From an uncultured Eubacterium sp. (GTDB lineage: Bacteria; Bacillota; Clostridia; Lachnospirales; Lachnospiraceae), in NCBI GenBank assembly GCA_900552795.1, contig USBB01000006.1, positions 1 to 64,000 on the forward strand: DNA of 64,000 nucleotides. Direction: 5' to 3'. Position numbers and translations under genes: made by a program. The notes under the pieces are model-generated. The model made no database searches and was not told the origin of the DNA. It saw only the letters and a program-made list of their open reading frames with translations. Of the stretch, positions 45,654-54,664 are shown piece after piece. How positions within the stretch are numbered: position 1 is the stretch's first letter; the number at the start of each line of letters is the position of its first letter.

Positions 45654-46712
45654 TTAATTCATACAATCAAGTATTTCCTGTATATCTTCTTTGGCCACGT
45701 TAACAACATTCTGATTTTCTATGTTTAGTGGTACCTGCGATATAATAATAGTATTTTCACCAAACAATTCTTCATTTTCCAATCCTGCTAAAATATCAAT
45801 ATTATCGTTACCGCACCTGATACTCATCAGCTTCTGCATCGCATATTTAAGCTCCTCAAATGTTGTAAAATCTTCCTTTTGAATCTGTTTTCTCTCACTA
45901 TTCCACGCAATAAATCTCGCCTTGGCCCCACGTTCGCAAAAAAATATCCCAAATGAATACGCCGCCTGATATATTTTATCAAGATTTTCCATGAAATCTT
46001 TTGCTGCGTATTTCGATAAATCCACAATAATATTGACACTCTCATCCTCCTGCTCTCCATACTGTTTTACTATATAATCTTCAGTAAGCAGACTGAGTTT
46101 CCAGTGTATCTTTTTTAATGAATCTCCGTTTTCGTACTTTCTTAAATCAAAAACTTCGGTATTATCCGGCTCCATATAAGAAAATCGATACTGCATATCC
46201 TCGTTTATAAATCCCTCTGCATGACTTTTTGCCCTTAAAACCTTAGGAAATACAAAAACTTTTCTTGTTATATCACAATCATACTTTGTGGAAAATATCT
46301 GCAAACCATCCCTTACTTCAAATCTTTCACAGTTTATTCTCATAACTCCGCAGTGTTCAGGCTTAAAAATCAGATTTTTTTCTTTATTCAAGACAGTTAT
46401 ACTACCGGCATTGTCTGTGATATTATTAAGATAATCAGCAGTCACGTCCAGTGTATTCCATGGCAAAGCTGCATTGTATTTGCTCTGTGTCCTTACGCAA
46501 AGCTCCACATCACCACCTATATCAACGTTCTTAGCTTTAACATTTGCCGAAATTCTCAAGCCGGTTTTTGACAAAAAATACCATATGAAAGACATAAGCG
46601 GTACAAGTACAGCAACTGCCAGCATAAGAAAAAAGTGATAATTGTAATACAACGCATTTAAAACTATTACGCCTATTAAACAAATTATATATATAACTTT
46701 ACGCATCCACAT
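45654..46712 (-). CDS. DUF58 domain protein
   Basis: 352 residues. Two N-terminal membrane helices, a beta-rich middle region and the DUF58 motif KYENGDSLKKIHWKLSLLTEDYIVKQYGEQ followed by a von Willebrand factor-type A-like segment (NIIVDLSKYAAK). Always paired with MoxR ATPases; chaperone-like assembly role suggested. ATG at 46712 or 46706 can both be served by the AGGG sites upstream. Confidence 0.85.
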   Translation of the reverse strand: MWMRKVIYIICLIGVIVLNALYYNYHFFLMLAVAVLVPLMSFIWYFLSKTGLRISANVKAKNVDIGGDVELCVRTQSKYNAALPWNTLDVTADYLNNITDNAGSITVLNKEKNLIFKPEHCGVMRINCERFEVRDGLQIFSTKYDCDITRKVFVFPKVLRAKSHAEGFINEDMQYRFSYMEPDNTEVFDLRKYENGDSLKKIHWKLSLLTEDYIVKQYGEQEDESVNIIVDLSKYAAKDFMENLDKIYQAAYSFGIFFCERGAKARFIAWNSERKQIQKEDFTTFEELKYAMQKLMSIRCGNDNIDILAGLENEELFGENTIIISQVPLNIENQNVVNVAKEDIQEILDCMN

Positions 46713-46722
46713 CCCTATTACC

Positions 46723-47703
46723 CTACCAAATTATTGCAGCGTCATTTTCTTTTGTATTTAACTTAGGTGCCTCAACCTCTTTAACAACGCTGTCAAGAAT
46801 ATCTTTTGCTTTGTTTTTGGTCTGTCCGAAATCCCTGTTCAAAACAAGCCTGTGGCACACTGTGTCTGCAAGCACACTTACTACATCTGACGGTAAAACA
46901 TAATCATGCCCCCTAAGAAACGCAAATGATTTTGCCATTGCCAATACCGCGATTCCGCCTCTCGGACTTATTCCATGAATTATGTATTCAGATTTTCTTG
47001 TTTTCTCCGCAATCCTTGCAATATACTCATATATACTGTCGTCAACATAAATATCATTAACATATTCAATCAAGGACAAAAGCTCATCAATACCGACCGC
47101 TTTTTCAGCTTTTATTCGTTCTTTTGAAAATCCGTTATTCTTTAAAATAAGAACCTCATCCTCAAACGAAGGATATCCCATAGAAATCTTTATCATAAAT
47201 CTGTCAAGCTGCGATTCCGGAAGTTTCTGTGTTCCTATAGAGCCGAGCGGATTTTGTGTTGCCATAACAATAAAAGGATCAGGAAGCTTTACAATTTTCC
47301 CCTCCACCGTAATTGCATTTTCCTCCATAACCTGAAGAAGTGCGGATTGCGTCTTCGGTGATGTCCTGTTAATCTCATCTGCCAAAAGAATATTGCAGTT
47401 AGCGGCACCCTCTTTAAATTCAAATTGATTAGTTGCCTTATTAAACATATTAAAACCTAAAATGTCCGATGGCATAACATCAGGCGTAAACTGCACTCTG
47501 TTGCACTTTAAATCCATAGCCTTTGCAAATGAAAGCGTCATAGTTGTTTTTCCGACACCTGGAATATCATCTATCAGAATATTACCCTTTGCAAGCACAG
47601 CCATCATAACCTTACAGATTTCTTCATCCTTACCGATAACGTCCTTTTTAACCTCATTAAAAATTCTTTTAGCTTTTGATAAATAATATTTTTTGTTCTC
47701 CAT
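46723..47703 (-). CDS. MoxR family AAA+ ATPase
   Basis: 326 residues. Walker A DDIPGVGKTTMTLSFAKAM, Walker B NILLADEINRTSPKTQSALLQVMEE, sensor 1 FIVMATQNPLGSIGTQKLPESQLDRFM and the C-terminal sensor 2 Arg. ATP-driven chaperone for the DUF58 and transglutaminase neighbours. AGGGGGAC site. Confidence 0.95.
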   Translation of the reverse strand: MENKKYYLSKAKRIFNEVKKDVIGKDEEICKVMMAVLAKGNILIDDIPGVGKTTMTLSFAKAMDLKCNRVQFTPDVMPSDILGFNMFNKATNQFEFKEGAANCNILLADEINRTSPKTQSALLQVMEENAITVEGKIVKLPDPFIVMATQNPLGSIGTQKLPESQLDRFMIKISMGYPSFEDEVLILKNNGFSKERIKAEKAVGIDELLSLIEYVNDIYVDDSIYEYIARIAEKTRKSEYIIHGISPRGGIAVLAMAKSFAFLRGHDYVLPSDVVSVLADTVCHRLVLNRDFGQTKNKAKDILDSVVKEVEAPKLNTKENDAAIIW

Positions 47704-47741
47704 TTGAGTCCCCCTAATCTACGTAATAACGGATTTTATCT

Positions 47742-48857
47742 TTATTTTTTTGTATATTTCCCATTAAGACTAATCAAATCATATTTTATAAGAAAATTAT
47801 TGTAAACCTTTGCACTGTACCCAACAGCTTCACTGCTTTGCTCAATATTTTCAGAATAACTGTTATTGCGTGTTGTCGTATAAAAATCATTACAGCTTAT
47901 TATTAATCCATTCGCCGAGAATGCAAAATTATTGCTGTTTTCTAACTTTTCTTTTATTCTGTCAGCACTTTGATATTCGGAAGAAATTTCACCTTTTATA
48001 GTCCCGTTTTTCTTGAAATTATTAACTTCACTCAAAATATATTCAGCTATCGCATTCATTGACGCATCATAATCAGCAAAAATATCTTTATAGGTAAGCT
48101 TTTTGCCGGTATTCGCATCCATTGTTACATTATAGCTCTCAATCCACTCATACTCTTTAACTGCTGAATTTCTGGCAACTGAACTGCATATTTCACTAAA
48201 AGAGAGTACGTTTACTTCGTCATTTTTTACTGTCCCCGTATAACCTGCATCGACTGAAATATCAAGCCATTTTCCTGTTTCATATAAATCTGCGACAGGC
48301 CCCGTTATGCTCTGATTTCTTTCGTATGTCTGTATTTTAGCCTTTGCACTACTTCCAAGTATATCATTAATATATCTGTTTGCACTATTATTTTTTCTGT
48401 CATTCTGTATATTGACAAAATACTCATTCACGACAAGATTTCCTTTTCCGTTAGTATCAACCTCCGGATATTTACATTTGTATGATATCTTAACGTCGTT
48501 AAACTGTGCAAGATTATTGTATTCCATGTAATTAACTTTTACATCATCTTCTCTATACAGAATGTCTTCGCCTGAATATTCAGCCTCAGTTTCAACATTC
48601 CCATCATTTAAAGGCATAGCGTCATTTTTTGTATTGTCGATGCCTGTGTATCTGTTTACTGCTATAATAATGGCGCAGGCTGCAGCTACAGTCAAAAAAG
48701 CTGCCGAAATTCTTAAAATATTATTTTTCCTTGCTGCCGGTTTACATTCAAAATATTCTGAAATCTGTATTTCTTCATCAAACACTTTTGAACGTTCAAT
48801 AATATCTTTAATCTGACGCTTAATCACCCTGTCATCAGGATACTTAATTCTCGTCAT
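47742..48857 (-). CDS. Anti-sigma factor, RsiV-like, with DUF3298-type domain
   Basis: 371 residues. About 50 cytoplasmic residues with a basic N terminus, one membrane helix (ILRISAAFLTVAAACAIIIAV) and an extracellular domain of 250 residues with the DUF3298-like pattern (TYKDIFADYDASMNAIAEYIL, FSANGLIISCNDFYT). RsiV of B. subtilis has the same layout and binds lysozyme. The gene overlaps the sigma-factor gene by 14 bp. Confidence 0.8.
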   Translation of the reverse strand: MTRIKYPDDRVIKRQIKDIIERSKVFDEEIQISEYFECKPAARKNNILRISAAFLTVAAACAIIIAVNRYTGIDNTKNDAMPLNDGNVETEAEYSGEDILYREDDVKVNYMEYNNLAQFNDVKISYKCKYPEVDTNGKGNLVVNEYFVNIQNDRKNNSANRYINDILGSSAKAKIQTYERNQSITGPVADLYETGKWLDISVDAGYTGTVKNDEVNVLSFSEICSSVARNSAVKEYEWIESYNVTMDANTGKKLTYKDIFADYDASMNAIAEYILSEVNNFKKNGTIKGEISSEYQSADRIKEKLENSNNFAFSANGLIISCNDFYTTTRNNSYSENIEQSSEAVGYSAKVYNNFLIKYDLISLNGKYTKK

Positions 48858-49461
48858 AATCCATCAGCTCCTTTCTCATTTTCTTAACAACTGCGTAATA
48901 CCTGTTCTTAACCGTTGAATTTGTTAAGCCCGTATGCTCGCTTATCTCTGAAAATGTGTATTGCTCCTGCGCCCTCATGAAAAATATCTTTCTTGTAAGC
49001 TCATCTTCTTTTACCAACAGGCTGTCCACTCTCTCTTTGGTCATCCTGTCCATGACATTATCCTCAAACCTTATTCCATCGTCTTGTTCTACCCAGTCAA
49101 GTGTATCCGTCAAAAGCGACTCGTGGTGCTGTCTGCTCCTCTTATAATCTATCACTTTATTACACGCAATCCTTGTAATCCATGTTTTAAACGATGCCTT
49201 ACTGCTGTCAAAAGAAGACAATGCTCTCAAAACAGAAATAAATGTTTCCTGTGTCAAATCCATAGACAGCTCCTCATCGGAGGTTCTTAAATATATCTCC
49301 TTATAAACACTCTTGTAATACCTCTCTATCAATGTCTCAGCAGCCGCCTTATCATGATTATTAACTATAAGTCCTATGAGATACACATCCGTCTCAAAGA
49401 CCTTTGCCGCAAATTCCATAATAGGATTTTGTTTTGTCACCGCCATAATTTCCGTCTCCAT
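48844..49461 (-). CDS. ECF-type RNA polymerase sigma factor
   Basis: 205 residues from the ATG at 49461 with GAAGGAGGG site; an ATG at 49503 has none. Sigma-70 region 2 is DLTQETFISVLRALSSFDSSKASFKTWITRIACNKVIDYKRSR, and region 4 is EQYTFSEISEHTGLTNSTVKNRYYAVVKKMRKEL. It controls the anti-sigma and probably itself. Directly upstream is an ECF-like promoter at 49484-49512. Confidence 0.92.
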   Translation of the reverse strand: METEIMAVTKQNPIMEFAAKVFETDVYLIGLIVNNHDKAAAETLIERYYKSVYKEIYLRTSDEELSMDLTQETFISVLRALSSFDSSKASFKTWITRIACNKVIDYKRSRQHHESLLTDTLDWVEQDDGIRFEDNVMDRMTKERVDSLLVKEDELTRKIFFMRAQEQYTFSEISEHTGLTNSTVKNRYYAVVKKMRKELMDYDEN

Positions 49462-49483
49462 AACAATCCCTCCTTCATATCTA

Positions 49484-49512
49484 TATACGAAGGAACTTAA
49501 CATTTGGTTTAA
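49484..49512 (-). promoter_or_regulatory. Putative autoregulatory ECF promoter
   Basis: Minus strand -35-like TTAAAC (49507-49512), 17-base spacer, -10 CGTATA (49484-49489), close to the TGAAAC-N16/17-CGTMTA form used by several Firmicute ECF sigmas. The leader would be very short, ending just before the ribosome binding site. Confidence 0.5.
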
Positions 49513-49596
49513 ATTCTATCATTAATTTTTTTCTGTGACAACATGCCCATTATGAAAGTGCAAATCATAAGACAATTCGTGTAATCATAATTATCA

Positions 49597-49665
49597 AAAA
49601 AGACCGGTTTCAAATGCGGTTCACCATATACAAATAATGAAACACATTAAAAAACCGGTCTTTAT
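49597..49665 (-). terminator. Terminator of the alcohol dehydrogenase gene
   Basis: Outer stem AAAGACCGGTTT / AAACCGGTCTTT with a loop of about 40 bases; on the minus strand it is followed by TTTTTG. Located 47 bases past the stop codon. Confidence 0.75.
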
Positions 49666-49711
49666 TAATCATGTATTATAGCATCAAAAGTTTAACTCAA
49701 TCTTACTTAAA

Positions 49712-50923
49712 TCAGAAATCAACTTCTGTGTCATAGTAGCAGCACTTAAGAAGCTTCTCCATCTCTTCCTGACTTGGTTTACGTGGGTTAGAACCTGTGC
49801 AGGCATCAAGAAGTGCATTAGCTGCAATGTCATGAAGCTTTGAGAGGAACTCATCTTCCGGAACAATACCTGTCTCAGCAGGAAGTCCACCCTCTCCGTA
49901 ATTCTTTATGCACTGCGGAATATTTAATTCATCATTCATCTTACGAAGCATTGCTATAAGAGCATCTACCTTCTCTTCGACTGTGCTTCCGCCAAGATTA
50001 ATGAAATCTGCAATATCTGCATAACGCTTAGCAGCTACAGGATCCTTTGAATTGAATTTTATTACCTTTGGAAGATACATTGCGTTCGCTGCACCGTGGA
50101 TAATATGTCCGTTCTCAAAAGCAGCTCCTGTCTTGTGTGCCATAGAATGAACAATACCAAGCAAAGCATTAGAGAATGCCATACCTGCGAGGCACTGTGC
50201 ATTGTGCATAGAAGCACGTGCATCCATATCTCCGTTATATGATTTAACCAAAGTCGCATCTATCATCTTAATTGCGTGTAATGCAAGCGGGTCTGTGTAA
50301 TCACTGTTAGCTGTTGAAACATATGCTTCAACTGCATGAGTCATAGCATCCATACCTGTATGAGCTACAAGTTTAACAGGCATAGTCTCTGCAAGCTCAG
50401 GGTCAACAATAGCTACATCCGGTGTAATCTCGAAATCTGCCAGAGGATACTTTATACCCTTTTCGTAATCTGTAATTACTGAAAATGCAGTTACCTCTGT
50501 AGCAGTACCTGATGTTGATGAAACAGCACAAAAATGAGCTTTTGTACGAAGCTTAGGCAATCCGAATACCTTACACATATCCTCAAATGTTGTCTCAGGA
50601 TACTCATACTTAATCCACATAGCCTTTGCAGCATCTATAGGGGAACCACCGCCGATTGCAACAATCCAGTCAGGCTCAAATTCTCTCATAACTTCAGCAC
50701 CCTTCATAACGGTTTCCACTGATGGGTCCGATTCAATTCCCTCAAAAAGGCGAACTTCCATTCCGGCTTCTTTTAAATAATCTTCAGCTCTCTGAAGGAA
50801 TCCGTTTCTCTTCATAGAACCACCGCCAACACAGATTATAGCTTTCTTACCCTGTAATGTCTTTAATGCTTCTAAAGCTCCTTTACCATGATATAAATCT
50901 CTTGGTAATGTAAATCTTGTCAT
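49712..50923 (-). CDS. Iron-containing alcohol dehydrogenase
   Basis: 403 residues, group III ADH. NAD-binding GGGSPIDAAKAMW, SSTSGTATEVTAFSVITDYEKGIKY, and iron ligands in HTGMDAMTHAVEAYVSTANSDYTDPLA and GIVHSMAHKTGAAFENGHIIHGAANA. Probably reduces acetaldehyde or butyraldehyde, by similarity to the C-terminal half of AdhE. Start has AGGAGG. Promoter and Rex-like operator upstream. Confidence 0.93.
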   Translation of the reverse strand: MTRFTLPRDLYHGKGALEALKTLQGKKAIICVGGGSMKRNGFLQRAEDYLKEAGMEVRLFEGIESDPSVETVMKGAEVMREFEPDWIVAIGGGSPIDAAKAMWIKYEYPETTFEDMCKVFGLPKLRTKAHFCAVSSTSGTATEVTAFSVITDYEKGIKYPLADFEITPDVAIVDPELAETMPVKLVAHTGMDAMTHAVEAYVSTANSDYTDPLALHAIKMIDATLVKSYNGDMDARASMHNAQCLAGMAFSNALLGIVHSMAHKTGAAFENGHIIHGAANAMYLPKVIKFNSKDPVAAKRYADIADFINLGGSTVEEKVDALIAMLRKMNDELNIPQCIKNYGEGGLPAETGIVPEDEFLSKLHDIAANALLDACTGSNPRKPSQEEMEKLLKCCYYDTEVDF

Positions 50924-50958
50924 TTTAAATACCTCCTGAAAACCAAATAATCTAATGG

Positions 50959-50978
50959 ATTGTTAATATTTAATCAAT
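50959..50978 (-). promoter_or_regulatory. Putative Rex operator
   Basis: The palindrome ATTGTTAATATTTAATCAAT, matching the Rex consensus TTGTTAANNNNTTAACAA in 12 of 14 fixed positions (TTGTTAA fully; TAATCAA against TTAACAA is 5/7). It lies just after the -10 of the alcohol dehydrogenase promoter, where a repressor would block transcription. Rex senses the NADH/NAD ratio and commonly controls such genes. Confidence 0.55.
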
Positions 50979-50988
50979 CTATGTGTAC

Positions 50989-51017
50989 ATTATAACCTCT
51001 TTTTAAATATATTTCAA
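50989..51017 (-). promoter_or_regulatory. Promoter of the alcohol dehydrogenase gene
   Basis: Minus strand -35 TTGAAA (51012-51017), 17-base spacer, perfect -10 TATAAT (50989-50994), about 66 bases from the start codon. Confidence 0.8.
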
Positions 51018-51103
51018 GCATGTACTGTTAAAAAATTGACAAAATTTATGAATTTTTTTCTATAGGATTTTTTAATAATAAAACTATCTCGCACCCCTGA
51101 AAA

Positions 51104-52471
51104 TCATTCTTTTCCGTCGGAAGGAAGCTTTTTTAAAAAGTTAAATATAAAAGGCATACTTACTATTACCGACATTACATCTGCTATCGGCTGTGCTGTC
51201 TGAACGCCAAAAGCACCGAAAGCACTTGTCATAATATACAATACCGGTATAAAAAATATTCCGCTTCTTAGCATTGACAAAAACGATGCACTTAGGCTGT
51301 GTCCAGTACTTTGCAGCGTCATATTGGCAAGCACCGTCATAGGCTGAAAAACAAGAGCCGCACACTGATAATATAATGCAGGTGTTCCGAATTTTATTAC
51401 TTCATAATCATTTCTGAATATTCCTATGGCCTGATTTGCAAATACAATTCCCGCAATGGCCACTATTCCCATAAATACTTCTCCCATGCCCCATGTAAAC
51501 CAAAATGCTTTCTTAACTCTGCTATATTTTTTTGCGCCATAGTTAAAACCGCATACAGGCTGAAAGCCCTGTCCGATACCCAGACCCACAGAAAATATAA
51601 ACATACTTATCCTGTTGACTATACTCATCGCAGCAACCGCAGCATCTCCGTATATTTTAGCCTCATTATTGAGTGCCATGGTAGAAACACTGCTAAGTCC
51701 CTGTCTTAACAGACTCGGAAGTCCTGTTGTAATAATTTGTCCGACATCTGAAATATTTCTTGTAATCCTCTTTATAGAAAGCTTACTCTGCGTCTTGCCT
51801 GACAAAAACATATATAATAAAATACAAAAACTTACAATCTGTGAAAATCCGGTTGCCAATCCCGCACCTGCTATTCCCATATCAAAACCAAACATAAGCA
51901 ATGGATCAAGAAACATATTAAGTACAGCTCCTGTAAGAAGTCCTACCATAGCAAGGACAGCTTTACCCTCATATCTTAAAATATTGTTAAGAACAAATGT
52001 GCTGACCATAAAAGGAGCAGCGATAATTATAAACCACACATAAGTCTTTGCATAAGGCAGAATTGTATCTGTACTTCCTAAAAGATACATAAGAGGTTCC
52101 AAATATATCATACCAAGAACAGATATAAACGTACCTGTTAAAAGTGCCATAAAAAAGCTTGTCGATGCAATTTTTGTTGCGGTCTCACTATCTCTGCTGC
52201 CAAGCTTTCTTGAAATAATGCTTCCTGCACCATGCCCATACATAAAACCAAATGCCTGAAGCACCGCCATAAATCCGAACACAATACCTATCGCTCCGCT
52301 CGCACTCGTCCCCAACTGTCCGACAAACATCGTATCGACCATATTATAAATATTTGTTACAAGCATACTGAGCGTTGTCGGTATACCAAGCTTTACTATA
52401 AGCTCCCCGACCGGTTCCTGTGTCATTTTCTCATACTGTGACTCATATTTACTTTTATTAAAAAATTTCAT
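51104..52471 (-). CDS. MATE family multidrug efflux transporter
   Basis: 455 residues with twelve predicted helices in two homologous halves; conserved LVTNIYNMVDTMFVGQLGTSASGAIGI and FGYNYGAKKYSRVKKAF-like (GFNYGAKKYSRVKKAFW) segments match MATE exporters. Exports drugs or metabolites in exchange for Na+ or H+. Substrate unknown. Site is GAGG with long spacing. No promoter is obvious between it and the tkt terminator. Confidence 0.9.
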   Translation of the reverse strand: MKFFNKSKYESQYEKMTQEPVGELIVKLGIPTTLSMLVTNIYNMVDTMFVGQLGTSASGAIGIVFGFMAVLQAFGFMYGHGAGSIISRKLGSRDSETATKIASTSFFMALLTGTFISVLGMIYLEPLMYLLGSTDTILPYAKTYVWFIIIAAPFMVSTFVLNNILRYEGKAVLAMVGLLTGAVLNMFLDPLLMFGFDMGIAGAGLATGFSQIVSFCILLYMFLSGKTQSKLSIKRITRNISDVGQIITTGLPSLLRQGLSSVSTMALNNEAKIYGDAAVAAMSIVNRISMFIFSVGLGIGQGFQPVCGFNYGAKKYSRVKKAFWFTWGMGEVFMGIVAIAGIVFANQAIGIFRNDYEVIKFGTPALYYQCAALVFQPMTVLANMTLQSTGHSLSASFLSMLRSGIFFIPVLYIMTSAFGAFGVQTAQPIADVMSVIVSMPFIFNFLKKLPSDGKE

Positions 52472-52488
52472 ACCTATATTACCTCGTT

Positions 52489-52573
52489 AAATAAAACAAA
52501 ACGGTGCAGCCTCTTTTATATATACTCCCCCTTACCGGACAAACCGGTAAGAAGGGCACATATTGGCCGCACC
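52489..52573 (-). terminator. Nested hairpin terminator between tkt and the MATE gene
   Basis: Minus strand outer stem GGTGCGGCC / GGCTGCACC (52565-52573 and 52503-52511) enclosing a second strong hairpin CTTACCGG/CCGGTAAG, followed by GTTTTGTTTTATTT. Ends tkt transcription; because the MATE start is only about 20 bases further, it could also be a regulated attenuator. Confidence 0.7.
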
Positions 52574-52634
52574 ATCTTTTTAAAATACTTTTTTATCACG
52601 ATACTAAAGACCACAAACTTTGAAATTGCAATAC

Positions 52635-54623
52635 TTACATAATGCTCTTAACTGTTTTTACTACATTATCCACTGTAAATCCGAATTTCTCAAACAATAC
52701 ATTTGCTGGGCCTGAAGCACCAAAGCCTTTCATTGAAACAACAGCACCGTCAAGACCTACATATCTGTACCAGCCAAAATCTGAAAGTGCCTCAACTGCA
52801 ACTCTCTTTCTGCAGCTGTCCGGAAGCACTGACTCCTTATATTCATCACTCTGAGCCTCAAATACATCCATACTTGGCATACTTACTACTCTAACGTCAA
52901 TTCCTTCCTTTGCAAGAACTTCCTTTGCATCCACCGCAAGCGAAACTTCTGAACCGCTTGCTATAATAATTGCATCCGGTTCTGCCTTTGAAGAATCAGC
53001 TATAATATAGGCTCCCTTTAAGGCATCCTTTGAAGAACCTGCCATCTGAGGGAGATTTTGTCTTGTAAGAACAAGTGCAGTAGGCGTATCCTGTGACTGA
53101 ACTGCATATGCCCATGCAGCCGCTGTCTCCACTCTGTCACATGGCCTGTATACCGTAAAGTTAGGAAGTGATCTGAACGCTGCAAGCTGCTCAACAGGCT
53201 CGTGTGTAGGACCGTCCTCACCAACACCGATACTGTCATGTGTAAATATATATGTCACAGGAAGCTTCATAAGAGAGGCAAGTCTTGCCATAGGCTTTGT
53301 ATAATCACTGAATACAAAGAATGTTGCAGCAAATGCCCTAAGTCCTCCATGAAGCTGGATACCGTTTGTAATTGCAGTCATAGCCTGCTCTCTTACACCA
53401 AAATGAAGATTGCTTCCGCCATAATTATCCTTTGAAAAGTCTCCTGCGTCTTTCATATTTGTCTTATTTGAAGGTGCAAGATCTGCTGAACCTCCTATAA
53501 GATTATCCATATGCTTCTTTATTATGTTAAGGATTGCTCCTGATGTATTTCTTGTAGCTTCCGGCTTATCACCTGCCGCCCAGTATTCATCAGAATTAAA
53601 TAATTCGCTCATATCATAACCATTGTAATACTTATCCCATAATTCTTTCATTTCAGGGAATTTCTCACAATACTCATCAAAAAGCTTATTCCATTTTTCC
53701 TCAGCCTTGCCTCTTTCCTCAGCGATTGCCCTGTAATTGTCATATACCTCCTGAGGGACCTCAAACGGTTCACTGCATGGCCATTTTATATTTTCCTTTA
53801 ATGCCACTACATTCTCATCACCTAAAGGCTCGCCGTGTGCGCTTGCCTTACCCTGCTTTGCAGGGCAGCCATATCCTATAAGAGTATTTATCTTGATAAG
53901 TGACGGTCTTGTCTTATCTGCCTTTGCCTCCTCGATTGCCGCCCCGATTGCTGCAAGATCATTTCCGTCCTGAACTTCTATTGTCTGGAAGCCAAATGCC
54001 TCGAAACGCTTCATAACATCCTCTGTAAATGCTATATCTGTACTTCCCTCTATAGAAATATTATTTGAGTCATACATAACTATAAGCTTATCTAACGCCA
54101 GAGTACCTGCAAGCGAAAATGCCTCTGAAGAAATACCCTCCATCATACATCCGTCACCACCTAACACATATGTGTAATGGTCAACAACAGGATATCCTTC
54201 TTTATTAAACACTGACGCCAGATGCGCTTCCGCCATTGCCATGCCAACTGCCATTGCCATACCCTGTCCGAGAGGACCTGTTGTAGCCTCAATACCTACA
54301 GTATGTCCATACTCAGGATGTCCCGGTGTAAGCGAATCTATTTGTCTGAAATTCTTTATATCGTCAATCGATAAATCTCCGTATCCAAATAAATGTAACA
54401 AAGAATATAAAAGCATTGAGCCATGTCCGCCTGAAAGAATAAATCTGTCTCTGTTCTTCCATTCAGGGTTCTTTGGATTATGATTCATGTGTTTTGCCCA
54501 TAATTCATATGCTGCCGGTGCCACTCCCAACGGAAGTCCCGGATGTCCCGATTTTGCTTTCTGTATTGCGTCTGCTGAAAGTACCCTTATTGCATTTACT
54601 GACATTTGTTCAATGTTACTCAT
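52635..54623 (-). CDS. tkt: Transketolase
   Basis: 662 residues. ThDP-binding YVLGGDGCMMEGISSEAFSLAGTLALDKLIVMYDSNNISIEG, catalytic His in SGHGSMLLYSLLHLFGYGD, and the pyrimidine domain GVREQAMTAITNGIQLHGG, DSIGVGEDGPTHEPVEQLAAFR. Non-oxidative pentose phosphate pathway. Start ATG 54623 with AATGGAGG; a frame reaching back to 54668 includes an ATG 12 bases upstream that overlaps the site. Confidence 0.97.
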   Translation of the reverse strand: MSNIEQMSVNAIRVLSADAIQKAKSGHPGLPLGVAPAAYELWAKHMNHNPKNPEWKNRDRFILSGGHGSMLLYSLLHLFGYGDLSIDDIKNFRQIDSLTPGHPEYGHTVGIEATTGPLGQGMAMAVGMAMAEAHLASVFNKEGYPVVDHYTYVLGGDGCMMEGISSEAFSLAGTLALDKLIVMYDSNNISIEGSTDIAFTEDVMKRFEAFGFQTIEVQDGNDLAAIGAAIEEAKADKTRPSLIKINTLIGYGCPAKQGKASAHGEPLGDENVVALKENIKWPCSEPFEVPQEVYDNYRAIAEERGKAEEKWNKLFDEYCEKFPEMKELWDKYYNGYDMSELFNSDEYWAAGDKPEATRNTSGAILNIIKKHMDNLIGGSADLAPSNKTNMKDAGDFSKDNYGGSNLHFGVREQAMTAITNGIQLHGGLRAFAATFFVFSDYTKPMARLASLMKLPVTYIFTHDSIGVGEDGPTHEPVEQLAAFRSLPNFTVYRPCDRVETAAAWAYAVQSQDTPTALVLTRQNLPQMAGSSKDALKGAYIIADSSKAEPDAIIIASGSEVSLAVDAKEVLAKEGIDVRVVSMPSMDVFEAQSDEYKESVLPDSCRKRVAVEALSDFGWYRYVGLDGAVVSMKGFGASGPANVLFEKFGFTVDNVVKTVKSIM

Positions 54624-54664
54624 TTTATCCTCCATTCTCCCGGGTTTACCGGCATTAAAATATA

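Noticed and set aside
52489..52573. Guanidine-IV or other named riboswitch before the MATE gene
   Set aside because: MATE genes are known guanidine-IV targets, but I could not match the conserved loops; kept as a terminator or attenuator candidate only.
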